Positions 1 to 12,027 of a stretch of DNA of 64,000 bases are shown in pieces (position 1 is the stretch's first letter; the number at the start of each line of letters is the position of its first letter). Under the pieces are notes generated by a model, which was not told the origin of the DNA, did not search any database, and saw only the letters and a program-made list of their open reading frames with translations. A program made the translations under genes and the position numbers. Source of the DNA: Paramarasmius palmivorus (taxonomy: Eukaryota > Basidiomycota > Agaricomycetes > Agaricales > Marasmiaceae); the NCBI GenBank assembly GCA_037176845.1, contig JAYKXP010000080.1, forward strand, positions 186,001 to 250,000. Reading direction: 5' to 3'.

Positions 1-56
1 CAGAATATCTGCACATTTCTATGAATTTACGTTTTCGAATGAATCTGAACACGTAC

Positions 57-790
57 CACAACAAGCGCGATCCAGGCATTTTTTGCAGAATTGGGAACCT
101 GATGCAGCGCTCCGAAGAACATGTTCCATTCGATGTATAGACCGTAGTGGACCTGCAGCAATTGCCGTTTAATGTGCGTCCCACAACTACATCAAACACA
201 ACCTACTTGCGACGCAGCCAACACAAAGATCGCCAACCCTAAAAATCCATGCACGTAATTCTGGAGTGGGCGTCTTCCTGTTAACGCCGACGTCCCCACT
301 TTAAACCAGTGGATCACAGCGCCTAGAATGAGTTGAACGATGTATAGAATCAAAAGCGCCAATCCCATCTTCTGGTGCGGGTCATAGGTAAAGTTTGGTA
401 TTGCTAGCTGTTCTGCAGTCATGACACCGTAGTGCCAACCAGCAAAGATGACGGGTCCAGCGATGAATATGTTCCACACAGCATGGAAGTAGAACCATCT
501 ATGTGATGTTGTGGTGATCTCGCGACGAGAATGAGAATGCAGACGTACTTGTTGGTAAAGTTCCTTGCATACCGCGCGACAAGGACCCCAATGGGTAGTA
601 AAATTAGGAAACCAGTTGCACAGAGGATGGCATGAGTCCTGGTTTGGACTTCAATAGGTAGCAATGGCACGGCTACTGTGGCGGGAGCTTGTGAAGCAGC
701 TGGATCTGAAATAGGCTGGGAGGACGATGATTGCGAGGGTGCAGCCTGAGGTGGTGGAGGCGGTGGGTTGTAAGAGTATGGAAAAGACAT
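57..790 (-). CDS. Cytochrome b561-type transmembrane protein, 3' part outside window
   Basis: Exons 549-790, 207-498 and 57-152; the next exon lies left of the window. The start codon at 790 is followed by a proline/serine-rich stretch and then the first membrane helix. Conserved histidines sit where b561 proteins bind their two hemes: RTHAIL in helix 1, YFHAVW, YDPHQKMG and NYVHGFLG, and the last exon begins VHYGLYIEW, a typical fungal b561 ending. The family moves electrons across membranes, often from ascorbate or for ferric reduction. Many fungal relatives carry an extracellular DOMON domain before the membrane part. Here the TATA box just upstream of this start argues that this gene has none. 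The splice sites all keep phase. The family call is firm; substrate and cell location are not known. Confidence 0.82.
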
Positions 791-827
791 GCTTGCTACA
801 GCTGAGAGCGAATAACCGATGGTATGA

Positions 828-835
828 CTTATATA
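828..835 (-). promoter_or_regulatory. TATA box of the b561 gene
   Basis: On the minus strand the octamer TATATAAG lies 38-45 nt before the ATG at 790. It supports 790 as the true start and makes an upstream DOMON exon unlikely. Confidence 0.55.
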
Positions 836-906
836 CCGGCTTGGAATGGTTGCCGATCGAATGGTTCGACATATTTCACTTTCGCTATCATGAATCCTGA
901 GAGATT

Positions 907-1263
907 TCAGCCAACCATGGCTGCAGAGTGAATAAGCGACCTTTGACTGGCTGGTTCCACAGGAATACCTCTTTCCATTAGAGAGCCAAAATTCTCGCGC
1001 TCCGTGTGCAATTTTGGACGTAGCTTCTCATGAAGACTGCGCAGTGCCCTAAAATAGCCTATGAGAAGACTCGTGTCAAGTCGCTGGCTCTGAAATGATG
1101 AAGGTTGTGTTGTCGAGGACATTTTGCATTCAAGAAGCTGTTGAAAAGTCCTGGGATGTGATTTAATCAAAGAGGTGATAGAAATAGCAAGACGTATCAT
1201 ATTATCGCGAAACCTCGTCATATTTAGCATGAGAGTAAGCCCGGTGCGCGACCTTTCTCGCAA
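907..1263 (-). CDS. Possible small protein, not recognised
   Basis: Open frame of 118 codons between the b561 promoter and the next gene. The second half, from an internal Met followed by SSTTQPSSFQ, reads like a normal soluble protein rich in Arg, Glu and Leu (LRSLHEKLRPKLHTEREN). No family was recognised and no intron was needed. It could be a real small gene of about 70-118 residues or a chance frame; there is no domain or neighbour to decide. Confidence 0.22.
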   Translation of the reverse strand: MRERSRTGLTLMLNMTRFRDNMIRLAISITSLIKSHPRTFQQLLECKMSSTTQPSSFQSQRLDTSLLIGYFRALRSLHEKLRPKLHTERENFGSLMERGIPVEPASQRSLIHSAAMVG

Positions 1264-2015
1264 AGTGGAGAGATGCTAAAAGCTGATAGACAGACCTGTG
1301 AAATTCTGGAGGCGTATTGTCCTCGCAACAGACCCAAATGAGCACAACCAATCCTAGTATAGAGTATGTGTAGCAAGCCCATGTGCGGTGCGTTATTCAA
1401 GCATTAACTGCTTATAAAGAAGTGCTACACTCGATGTAGATCAGCGATGCATTGAGCAACTTAGGGAGCAGAAGAGGATCGCACTGTTAGTTTGTCTTTG
1501 GGTGCATACGAGTCGTGTATCATCGTCACAGATTTTTGTTAAGCCCGCCTTCTGCCGGGATTCTTCGATTTCACTGTTTGCCGAATGAAAGTATAATACT
1601 TGATGTTACGTTGATTGGGGTCGCCTGAAGGCAGTCGGTGAAAATTGCATGCCCGAGCCCTAACATCGATTCTACGGAGTTGTGTTAGCTCTTTTGAACA
1701 CGACGTGAATATTGATATGCAATGGTATTTATTACCTACCAAAAGCGAGAGTGTGTGAAACACTGAAGAATTTCGTGTACAACATGAATGCATGATCATG
1801 ACGGAAGAAGAGAGAGTTAGTTAAGCGCCCAGTACCAAAACGCCGTCACCATCACGGGACTTAATGACAGCGTGACGCGCCTGTTCGAAATTGACACGGA
1901 CCGGGAAGCAACTGAACTTTTACCTTCATCGCGGGCTGAGTGGCACTCGTCGGTGGCAGTCTTTCGTTCATTGGATATCATTTATCTCTCTCTTTGCTCT
2001 GGGTTAGTCACCAAA
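1264..2015. other. Intergenic, no gene seen
   Basis: About 750 bp upstream of the GCNA gene. Short frames on both strands show no family resemblance. The segment from about 1860 probably holds the GCNA promoter and 5' leader; the context before the ATG at 2016 is ccaaa, with A at -3. Confidence 0.4.
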
Positions 2016-4115
2016 ATGTCGCGGGACAACGTCAATGGACAATCTGGAAGGGTAATTCTCAATTCTACCCCGGATCGAAGCAGAGTGATGGGGACGTCAG
2101 ACTCAAAGACTCGGAGACAGGTTGAAGTAGTTCCAGACAGTGAGGAGGAAAGGTGAGCTCGAGAGCCTTTTGCGATTAATAAGGTGCTAACTGTATGCTT
2201 GAATACAGAATTCAAATGCGTCAGCAAGGCGAGGTGCAGGCAACACCCATACAAGTGATCGAAATATCAAGCTCTGAAGACGAAGAGTAGGATTACATAC
2301 CCTGGTTCTCGTCCTGCATAATGCCTGACTTCACCCACAGGCCTATCAAGAAACGTGTCATCTCTCCTGCCTCGAAGCCTTCGACCACCAAAAAGAAGTT
2401 CCCAAAAGCTAGAAGAATAATAGAAAGCTCCGAGTCCGAGTCCGAAGGAGAAATTTTAGTGCCAGGAAAGAAGGCCTGCGGGAGTGATGAAGGCACACCA
2501 GTAGCATTATCCAAAACCAAGTCGATCGCACAGAGACGTAACGAGGCTATTGTTGTTCCTCAGCTACCGCTGTATGATGAGGATGACGAGACCGCCGACG
2601 ATTTACCTCTTAACCCCGACGCAATCTTGGTCTAGTACGCATCTTCAAAATCCGTTTAGATGCATGCTTACTGAACCAATATATAGCGACGGCAGTTCGA
2701 AGAAGCCGCTTCGTGTGGACAGCACTTCCTTGTCGCGACTCATGGCGGATGTCGGTGGAAGTGCTTCACTTCCATCTACACCGACTAGAGCTCGAGGTCG
2801 TAAGGAACCCATCTTGCCACCAAGTGGATCTCCCACCAAAAGTTCGCCATCTAAGCGAAAGCCTCGCATGAGCAAGAAAGCGGAAAAAGAAGCACGTCTC
2901 GCTGAGTTGCTAGGATATGCTCAAAACTTTTTTCACGAGCTCAATACTCTTGTTTTCAACGACGGCATTCCGAGCGAAACGGTTGTACGATGGAATACCA
3001 AGTTATACAGCACTGCAGGAAAAGCACGCTATAACAAGTAGGCTTTGCTCGGGTCCTTATATTCTAATCTCATTTCGCCTTCCTTTGTAGAAGTCGCAAC
3101 GAAGGCAGAGGTCATAGTGAAATAGAGCTTGCTCCAAAAATTCTGGAAGACGAAGGTGTGTATAGCTGACGTGGGTCTATACTTCATAGACTGAGCCGGC
3201 TGCAGAGAGGATTAGGTTAACTCTTTCGCACGAGATGTGCCATCTAGCATGCTGGATTATAGATGGCAATATGAAGGAAAACCACGGTGCAGGTTTCAAG
3301 AAGTGGCAAGTGGAAATGGCTTGCTTCATCATAGTTGACGCTTAGACTACCTTCATGGTTAGGGGTGCAAGAGTTATGAAGGCAAGACCAGATATCGCAG
3401 TCACGGTACGTTGCTTGAAACACAGTAAACCATTATGAAGGCTAACGCTTGGTTAGACCACGCATAGCTACGACATTTCTCATCCTTACCGATGGCGTAC
3501 GTGGCCTTCGTCATTCACATATTCGACATTTACTAACAAACAACAGAATGCCTGGACTGCCAACTAATGTGAGCTTTGTACCTACTCGATTCTCTGTAAT
3601 ATGCTTACAAGTGCTTTCGTCCCACAGCTACGGAAGGTTTAGCAAGTCGATCAAGCCAGACCAGTCTCGTAAGTCCTAAGGCCACAGGTTGACTACTTTG
3701 GTATCCTCAGAAGCTATTCCGTAGGTTGTGGCACATGTGGCGACAAAGCGGATCACAGCAAAGGAATACTTGTCCCTTTGCACGAGGAGAGGCCAAGAAA
3801 GAGCCCACAGACACCTGCTTCCAAGATTAGCCGCATGGCGGCGTCAAAACCTAGAGGTAATCAAAACATTTGTACAGCATTTTTTCAAGGCTGACCGACC
3901 TCGTACCTGTAGACTCTCCCTCATCGATCTTCTCCTTCACTCGTAAAACACCCGCTGTCGCACCCGAGCCCGAATGTTTATCGGAGGATGAAGTAGAATT
4001 CATTTGTGACGCATCCACCGCAACGACGGCTAATACCTGTGGTGCGATGGATGACTCCGATTCAGACATTGAATTCATTGCTATGAAGATGAGTTCAGCT
4101 AGCATTCGATCTTGA
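2016..4115 (+). CDS. GCNA/SprT-type metalloprotease with N-terminal SUMO-interaction motifs
   Basis: Exons 2016-2152, 2209-2286, 2341-2634, 2687-3037, 3091-3155, 3206-3305, 3363-3405, 3457-3496, 3547-3568, 3628-3668, 3725-3856, 3913-4115; 501 residues. The C-terminal half is a SprT-like protease: TLSHEMCHL (about residues 314-322) is the HExxH zinc site, KENHGAGFKKW gives the third His, and YRWQCLDCQLIYGRFSKSI followed by RCGTCG is the Cys4 zinc ribbon. The first 300 residues are disordered, acidic and serine-rich. Family members cut proteins crosslinked to DNA and are directed by SUMO. Candidate SUMO-interaction motifs are VEVVPDSEEE (36-45), QVIEISSSEDEE (61-72) and RIIESSESESEGE. The intron 3306-3362 begins GC and not GT; this is the only way to keep KW-GARVMKARPD in frame. 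Exon 9 is only 22 nt. Confidence 0.9.
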
Positions 4116-4389
4116 ACGTTGAAGAAGGGGGAAAATTCTTGTTGCAGCACTTGATTTGGATCTCGTGCCACTAATATTGTATCCTTGGAGGAACCTTTGG
4201 TCTTGTATTCTACACCTTGAGCAATCCTTGCACTTACCACATACCCAGTCGCATATCTCACCATCACTGTCGTAGATAGAATAGTAATACATTGTTTGCA
4301 CAGTTATAAGATACATCGAGCCCAAATTAATGAAGTTAACTACAAAATCCATGTGTATAGAACCAATAAGTAATTGTTGAACAAAGTGA

Positions 4390-6410
4390 TTACCCCTCGA
4401 ATCGCTCTACTTTGAGGGGAAGTTGTAATCCATCCTGCAGCCGACCTTTGACAAAGGGACGGACGAGGATACCATTGTATTTCCCGATTCTCTGGCCTTC
4501 GACAGGAGAGAAACGGAAATGAGGAAGGAGTGTGATAAGAAACGCTTTCATCTCTGCGATAGTAAATTTGTAACCGGGACAAGAGTGTGGGCCATAGGAA
4601 AAGGTCATGACATTGGCAAGACCGGGGAAGGTAGGTGTGGAAGTGTTCATCCATCGCTCGGGTCTAGAAGACACGTATTGATCAGTACAAGAATGGAAGG
4701 AACGTAAGAAATTACCAACCTGAATTCCAAAGCGTCAGTTCCCCATATGTCGGTAGAGAAATTCAATCCTTCTATGGGTATATGAATAAAACTGCCTTTG
4801 CGTATGGCGATGCTTTCGCCTGCGCCAATGACTGTGCCATCAGTCAGGACGACAGGTTCTGAGATCCGGATGAGGTCATCTTGGGTAGCTACACGAATGG
4901 TAGCATGAACCGGTGGACAGAGACGGAGGGACTCTCGGACGACCGCATCAAGGAGTGGGTAACCGTCGAAAGATGCTGACTCGCATTCGCTGAAAGCCAT
5001 TACCTTTGAAGACGGGGAGATTGGGGTTGTCGGATGGGCGAGTTCGTCGCGGAGTTGGGATTGGATATTGGGATTGAGAGAAAGGAAATGGAGGCACCAT
5101 GACAAGGAAAGTGCTGTGGAATCGGACCCGGCAAAGAGAAATGAAGTGATTTGATCCAGGAGATCAGTGTCTGAAAGGGATTTGGAAGGGTCGGTGGAGA
5201 GGTTGGATTTGACTGGATTTGTAAGTCAGTAAATGGAAAGGTGAATTACAAAGAGTTGAAGTTGACTTACTGAGCAAGCTGAGGAGATCCTTGCTGTAAT
5301 CTTGCTTCTCATATCCAATAGACTCCTTCTTTTCCCGGACCAAGTTCTGACCGGCCTTGTAAATTGTGTTGAGGCCGTCGGTGACTGTACGAGCAACGAC
5401 ATCAGGCTGAAACAGAACCGTCAGTTATTTGTCTAATCTTATTGGACGTGTGACGAACCATAATCTTATCCAGCGAAGGAAAGAGTATCCTGGGTACAGT
5501 CTTCTTGCTCAGCATGTCGAACATTCGACGAAATGCAAGATAGACTTCCTCGGTTTCACCCTGTAAGGCGCCGAAGTTGTAGTTGAGACAGGCTAGACCG
5601 AAAGCATCAAACGTCGCTCTAGCGATCCAATGAGAAACATCAATCGTAGGGGCCTTGACTGCGTCCGATGCAATCATTCCCGTCGAAGAGAGCATCTCGT
5701 CCCATTTGTCACGCATCTCTTCGGCTTTTTGAAGAAAGACGGGCACCAGAGCTTTGACCGACTGTGTCGTAAACGCAGGAGAAATAATCTTCCTCTACAA
5801 TGTCGGGTTAGAGTTGAACCAAAGTCGAGTAGGTTACACTCACCTGGAAGTCATGCTCTGCCCCTTCCATGGTAAAAATTCCTTTGATAAACATCGTCAG
5901 CAATAGTACAGGCGGAGTTTGTGGACGATCTACCTCGCCCCAAAATGCTAGAAAGCAGGGACCGCGTCTGCCATGGCTTCTCGTAGACTGGAGAGGTCAA
6001 GACATGAGAAACGACGCGTAGATCAAAGGACATGAGACGGAGGTCATGCTGTATAGATAAAACATCATGAGTTCAGTTGCATCGGAGCTTTCATAGATGA
6101 TCATACCCGTCCAAAGCCTTGAATCTTGAATGTCTTCCCGTGGTTCTTTCTCTGCTGCTCGTGAAATGTGGCGCTCAAGTCGGGACTATGAATGCAATTA
6201 GTCAGTCGCCTGTGCGGGATTCAAAGCAGGCCGATCGGCGTACTCTGTGACATCGCTGAGGTGAGACTGGAAGTACGAAGCACCTGGGCCTGGTAGTTTA
6301 CGAAGAGGATCGAACAGGGGCTGAATAACGAGCAAGTTGACTGCCCAGGCTAAGATTCCACCAAAGACCAGACCGGAGAGAAAATGAGAAACGAACGACA
6401 GGTCTAACAT
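4390..6410 (-). CDS. Cytochrome P450 monooxygenase
   Basis: Exons 6244-6410, 6107-6185, 5934-6048, 5844-5881, 5459-5794, 5271-5406, 4720-5212, 4390-4663; 545 residues, normal for a fungal P450. The start gives a membrane anchor (LVFGGILAWAVNLLVIQPL) and the hinge LPGPG. Further motifs in order: FAGSDST in helix I, ESLRLCPP (ExxR), RPERW, and the heme loop FSYGPHSCPG with the ligand Cys near residue 483. The usual Arg two residues before that Cys is His here. Expected to be an ER-bound oxygenase working with P450 reductase; substrate unknown. It is single in this window, with no biosynthetic cluster around it. Divergent from the S29 gene, 597 bp apart. Confidence 0.93.
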
Positions 6411-7007
6411 GATTTCCGAGATGTAGAGTGAGACAAGAGAGGGGGAAGAGAGGAATGTTTGAGCGTTTCCGGATGCATTGCTGGTGACACATTATGTGTC
6501 CAACACGCTCGGTTGAATGACTTCCATATACAGCGGTTAGCTTCACTGTGACATATCGGGGTGAAGACTTCTGATTGATGGCGAAGCACAGACGCCCGAC
6601 GGTCGTTAGGCAAGACAGGGCAGGACTCACAAAGTAAAAGCCACGGCCCAATACAAGTCGTTATTTGAAGACAAGGTTGGCGAGCCTTGATAAGAACAGG
6701 AACCAGCAAAAACAAAACAAACCACAGATTCAGAATGAATACTTTGTAGACGGAAAGTTTAAACGATTAGTTATTGCCACCGATGACTGATTGAGAGTCT
6801 AGTGACTCTGAGAACGGAGAATGCCGGATCCAATCAAACCTTAAAGTTGTGGACTGTACAGTTCTTACATCAGCAGCATCCCAGTCGTCGCGCCAGAAAT
6901 TCTTATAGACTACCCAAAGGTACAGAGCTTGAACAAGGTATTGCTGCTCGTCGTCGCCCTCGTTCTCCAGCTTATCTCTCTCTTTCAGCCTCCTCAAGAC
7001 CATCAAA
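6411..7007. promoter_or_regulatory. Shared upstream region of P450 and S29 genes
   Basis: 597 bp between two divergent starts. The S29 side is pyrimidine-rich (ctttcagcctcctcaag close to the ATG), as is common for ribosomal protein genes. No specific operator was identified. Confidence 0.4.
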
Positions 7008-7288
7008 ATGACCCACGACGCCGTTTGGTTCTCTCGTCCCAGAAAATTCGGTAAAGGCAGCCGTCAATGGTGCGTCTCATGTACATCGTCATTCTTCATG
7101 TATCTGACATTTTGTTCTCCAGCCGTCTTTGCGCTCACCAAGCTGGTCTCATCCGCAAGTACGGACTCGACCTTTGCCGTCAATGCTTCCGTGAGAAGTC
7201 TGCTGCCATCGGATTCGTCAAGGCAAGAAACTCCTTTTCGAATATCTCGCAAAGTTATTGACATACTGCTCTTACACAGAACCGGTGA
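7008..7288 (+). CDS. RPS29: 40S ribosomal protein S29 (uS14)
   Basis: Exons 7008-7069, 7123-7222 and 7280-7288; 56 residues, the standard length. The protein begins [20 protein letters not shown] and has the zinc motif CRLC...CRQC that holds uS14 in the head of the small subunit; it ends FVKNR. The last exon is only 9 nt and supplies the final two residues and the stop. The preceding intron (7223-7279) starts GCAAGA, so it is a GC-AG intron; a GT start is not available without losing the conserved end. A pyrimidine-rich leader precedes the ATG. Confidence 0.93.
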
Positions 7289-8424
7289 AAACCTCGCTTG
7301 AGGTTGGCTTTGTTCTACTATGCTATCTCAGCTCTGCATGTGGCCTTAGGATACGATAGCGCATGTTCCACTACATTTCCTTCTCGGCGCAATCACTACA
7401 TGATATGCAAAATCCATGCTTCATGAAAATCGTGTACATCGTTGTGCGGCGCAGTCTTCGATATGGAAGCAATTAGAAAACCTGCAATAATCATAACCGC
7501 CTACGGGGAAAACTAGGACTTTTGAAGATCAATGAGATCCATCAGTTTCAGTCGTATATTCTTTACTTGAACTTCCACGAACCTGGGCATTTTCAGGAAG
7601 TATTGCGTCCTAACTAATCAATACATGTGAGCATTATGTTGAAGATGCGGCTCAGAGCTATGGTGACGGAGTCAAGGACAGATGCTGTCTTCGTAAATGG
7701 GTAGTTCAGAGTTGGACAGTCTGGTGACTGCCCCGCCAAATGGCAAACGACTCCCTGTGTACCAGATGTCGTCAACATACATCCCAAATACAGCTTTGAC
7801 CGCATCGTCATTGTTGCATCGACTCAGCATTGTATTCCAATTGCTAACTACCTTCGACTCGATTCTAATCGCTCCTTATAGGTGATGCATTGAGGTTGCG
7901 GGTGCCTGCGAACACTCCGATCACACTTGATCAAATGCTTCCTTTGCTCACAAACTATTCTGTATGTCGAATTCCAGCATGATCACGCCACTTCGCCAAA
8001 GAAGTGCACTATGAAGAAAGCATCCGATTGACGAGTTTCTAAATATAAGGACTTTATACATCGTGGGGCAGGAATAACTACAGAATGACAGGCAATAGTA
8101 CTGCGACGAGGAACTACTATTAGACAGACAACCGATAGAATGGATGAAGTAACCTGTACAATGAGGTAGTGCCAGATGAAAATGTTCAAACAGAAACAGA
8201 AAGCGTATGAAATGTGCAATGAGGGCAAAATACAGTGGGGATGGTATGATAGATGTGGGCCCAATAGACCCAGATGTATGATGGTTATTGAAAACGGTCG
8301 ATGATGATATAATTTCAGTGAAAACATCAATTCAAAAAAATTGAGAGAGCTTCGAGTAATGTAGATGTTGGGTGGTATCGGGGTGTTTAGAATTAGGGAT
8401 GGTATGCTTGTTTGAATGAGGTGA
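7289..8424. other. Intergenic, convergent 3' regions
   Basis: 1.1 kb between the ends of the S29 and PUF genes. It should hold both 3' untranslated regions. A 152-codon frame at 7983-8441 runs into the PUF terminus and has no coding character. Nothing else is seen. Confidence 0.4.
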
Positions 8425-11400
8425 TTACATCCCGTATCCAAAAGCAGACCTCTGGTATGGATCGTTTAGTTGAATGGCAGCTGCACCGCCAAAGTGGTTG
8501 ACACCGCCGAACGAAGAGGCACCAGAGAATCCGTTACTGTGAGACGGGGACAACCCTTGGTTGTGGGTAGAGTTGCCTTGAAGAACGTAGGTGTCGATCG
8601 ACTGTGGTCCCAAGCCGTGAAGCTGCGACGTCAAGGCAGATGGATATGAGCCCTGACTAGATTGTAGCGAATACAACCCATTTTGAGCGCTGTAAACGTC
8701 GATGGGGTTTCCCTGGTGAAGGTGACGGCCAGCACCTTGTGGGACTCCTGTCAGACCTTGGTTGGTCAAAGCCATGTTGACCAACGCTTGCTGGTTATGA
8801 TAGCCACCGAACTGGTCGAGATGTTCTCGTTGAAGCTTGTTCTGAATTCGCTTTCCATAGGGAGTGTTGCGAATGAGAGGAAGAACGGGGCGAATGCCTT
8901 CAACGAGGAGAGCACGTTGCGTAGGTTCGGCATAGTCCAAAGCGGTCTGGACGCAGTAGTTCCCATACGAATCACGAAGGAGCTTCTCAAGACGTGTGCG
9001 ATTAAGCAGCTCCTCGATAAGTATTTTACGAGTGTTGTGCTCGGCAACACGAATGCACTGCGGAAGTGTCAGCGACATGATCGGCCAGAATGTTGCAGAT
9101 AACAAACCTTCTCGATGACGTTTGAACTGAACTTTTGAACCGAAAGAGCGCAAACATTGCCAGTGAACTGACGGATGACAGCGTCACTGAAACGGTTGTC
9201 GTTGAGGTCCAGAATGTATTGCACGACCTTTGGATGAAAGTAAGATGGCAGAAAAATCAGCGGAGAATAAAAACACTCACGTAGTTACCGTAGGGGTCTT
9301 GTACCAAAGTCAAAGCATTGAACGTTATCTCGTTGACAAGCTGAATGCGCTGATGATCTGAGGCATGGTCAATGCAACGTTGGAGTACACAACATCCGTG
9401 ACGGTGAGTGGCAACTTCAACGCAGTTGGCAGCAACAGCATTGTAGATAAACTATCATAATTCATTTCAGTATCGAGACCGCACAACAAGAAGATTGCAT
9501 ACCTGGTTATCTTCGGGCGACAACTTGTTCAAACACTTCTGGATGACGTGATTTCCATTAAGGTCTTTGATGAGCACCACGACATGTAGGCTTAAAGCAA
9601 CAATGATAGAATGAATCTGAGCATTGTATCTTAGATCAGCCTGCGTCTCGACCGTAAGTGTGATAATAGAAGGAGCTTGGAACGTATACTTGCCTGTCTC
9701 CGAGTTGAAAGGAAGTCTATCATTTTTTGAACAGCACGAGTACCATGCATGTTCAAGGAGATGTTGACCAGGTCCTGAGCCACCGACTCGCAAATGACAT
9801 TGCGCTGGTCATCCGTCGAGTACTCCAGAAGCTTTTGGCAAAGGTAGTTGCCGAAGGGGTCTGATGTAAAAGGAATCAGTACGTATCCCATCAAAGACGC
9901 TGATTGGCTTACCGGTCATGAGGTCCGCAAAATGACCAAACGTTTCACGGAATATCATATCCCGATGTTCGGGAACGCCTTCCTCCAACTTCTTTTGGAG
10001 ATACCGACAACCATGCTGGTCCTTGCACAACGCAGGAATCTCGCCTTGCAAGTCCTCGAGTCTTGTACCAGCAAACCGATTGACTAGAAGCGATGTGAGA
10101 TGCGAGCCGGAGGGAATAACTGACAGACTCACGATCCATATCACCACGCTTGTGCTTAGGTCCGTGAAGACCATTCATCTTGGTATCGACAGCGCTCGTA
10201 CGTCCAGGAAGCCCCAATCCGTAACGAGACCCGTTATGATGGTATAAAGCAGTAGAGCCGCTCGTGTTTCCAGCTGCACTCGCACGTCCGTTACTCTCAA
10301 AGCCATACGAATTATAGCGACCGTTTTCGATGTTCCCATTAATAGAAAATGCAGAATCCCCATTATATTGTTGCTGCTTAACAGTCAGTTGATGAATCGA
10401 GAAACAGAGTATATGGACCTACTGATTCCTCCAATCCACTCCCATAGCCGTTCTCGTATCGGTTAGGACCAAGTCGCGACAAGGAGGCCTGGAGATCCCC
10501 CGCACTGACAGTACCATCCACAAAACCATGCGACGAAAGACGACCGTTAAGAGCTGGACTCTCAGTAAGAGGTGTACCAGGTGTCTTTAACAAATGAGAC
10601 GGGTTGGTCGCAATACCGAGCGGAGTAGCCGGAACCGAACGAGTAGTAGCGTTGTACCCATCAAGGATATTTGGGGGTGAACCACGACGAGAAGACGGAG
10701 TTTGGACATGATTAATGCTCTGAGGATGTTGAGCAATAAGCGGTGTCGAGGATGCCGAAACTGCACTCGGTAGTTTACTGCCGGGAGCCTCGTTAGATAG
10801 GTTCAAACTTGGGTTGGTCACAATGCGCCTATCTGACCTGGAAGCCAATCCGTCCGGTCCACGATTGTAATGAGGCCACTCTGACGACTTGTCCCGGGAG
10901 TCTACAGGACGATGGGCCAAATCCAAGGCGGCCGAAGAGGTCGACACCTGTGGTCCGAGGTGAGAAGTATGCACAAGAGGATACTTTCATCTCAACAAAC
11001 CTTGTTCGCGTAAGCATTCTGGTATTTGTCCTCGTCTGATGTAGGGAGGTGCCTCATGGCATCTATGTAAAAACGTTGTCGGTTTGGTTTCATTTCGGAG
11101 GAGGAAATGAATGTGCTTACTATGCATCTCTTGATCCAGTTGCTCATCCAACATCATGCCGGCGTTGTAAGTGCTCGCATAGCGTGCACCTTCGTCATCA
11201 GCATAACGTCTATTCAAAATAGACGCCGATACGGAAGCTGGGGCTGGGGATGCCCCGCGAGACCGATGTCCATCACCGAGTGCCAAATTTTGTAGGTGAC
11301 TTACTAATTCATCGTCGTTGCTGCTAGCGGACGTACGACGACTAGCAGGCATGCTCTTTGCTCCAGGAGGGCGCGCAAAGCTCGAGTTATTGGGAGAGGG

Positions 11401-12027
11401 ACCAGTAGGCATGTCTGGAGAGAGGTTGACAGACGGGGCATAAGTGACCGACTTGCGTTTGTCAGCAGCACCGACCGCTTTGGAAAGGGTGTCGGCGTCC
11501 ACCAAGTGAGATTGACCAAGCCTTCCGATAGTCTGACCGTCGCCATGAAGGGTGGCATTCAAGCGAGGTGGAGTAGTGGGCGCTGACACAGCCAAATGCT
11601 GAATACCAGTAGCGTTACTTGGGGAAGAGGGGTCGACTGGGATACTAAGCAGTTCCTGCGCCTGTTGCTGCTCGAGCGCACGCATTTGGTCTTCAAACAT
11701 TTTTCGCTGGAGAGCGCGTTGCCTCTCGTGCTCCAAACGTTTAAGTTCAACGCGCTGGAGAGAGAAGCGAGAGAAAAAGACAAGTGAGCAAGCGTGAGAC
11801 TATCAAAATGGAAGCTGCTACTCACCGCAGAGATGTCCGACATATTACTCCCCAACCTCGCAGCCTAGAATCCGAAATCTCAAAACGGGGAAGGTGAAGA
11901 AGTAAAAGCTGTAAACACATACAGAGTCGGCAAGGTCCAAAAAAGCAGGTGGACTCTGCTTCCTGTCGTCGGAAGGGGAGGTTGAATTATCAATAGGTGA
12001 AGTAGAATTTTCGATAGACGGGTTCAT
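8425..12027 (-). CDS. Pumilio-family (PUF) RNA-binding protein
   Basis: Exons 11923-12027, 11826-11864, 11121-11754, 11001-11062, 10423-10947, 10133-10376, 9913-10083, 9694-9860, 9503-9640, 9281-9451, 9108-9227, 8425-9057; 1002 residues. The N-terminal half is low-complexity (Ser, Pro, Thr, Asn) with a short helical stretch rich in Glu, Gln and Arg (about residues 50-80). From about residue 540 come PUF repeats, with recognition helices such as QHGCRYLQKKL, PFGNYLCQKLL, MHGTRAVQKMI, LNGNHVIQKCL, RHGCCVLQRCI, PYGNYVVQYIL, KFSSNVIEKCI and SYGNYCVQTAL. The tail is Gln/Ser/Gly-rich. PUF proteins bind UGUA-type sites in 3' UTRs and control mRNA decay or translation in the cytoplasm. The intron 9641-9693 has the sequence CAG/GCAAGT at its 5' side, a good GC-AG intron. 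Confidence 0.93.

Noticed and set aside
7983..8441. 152-codon minus-strand frame
   Set aside because: Rich in His, Ser and Ile with no domain, and it overlaps the PUF stop in another frame.
8683..9102. 139-codon plus-strand frame
   Set aside because: Antisense shadow of the PUF repeat exons.
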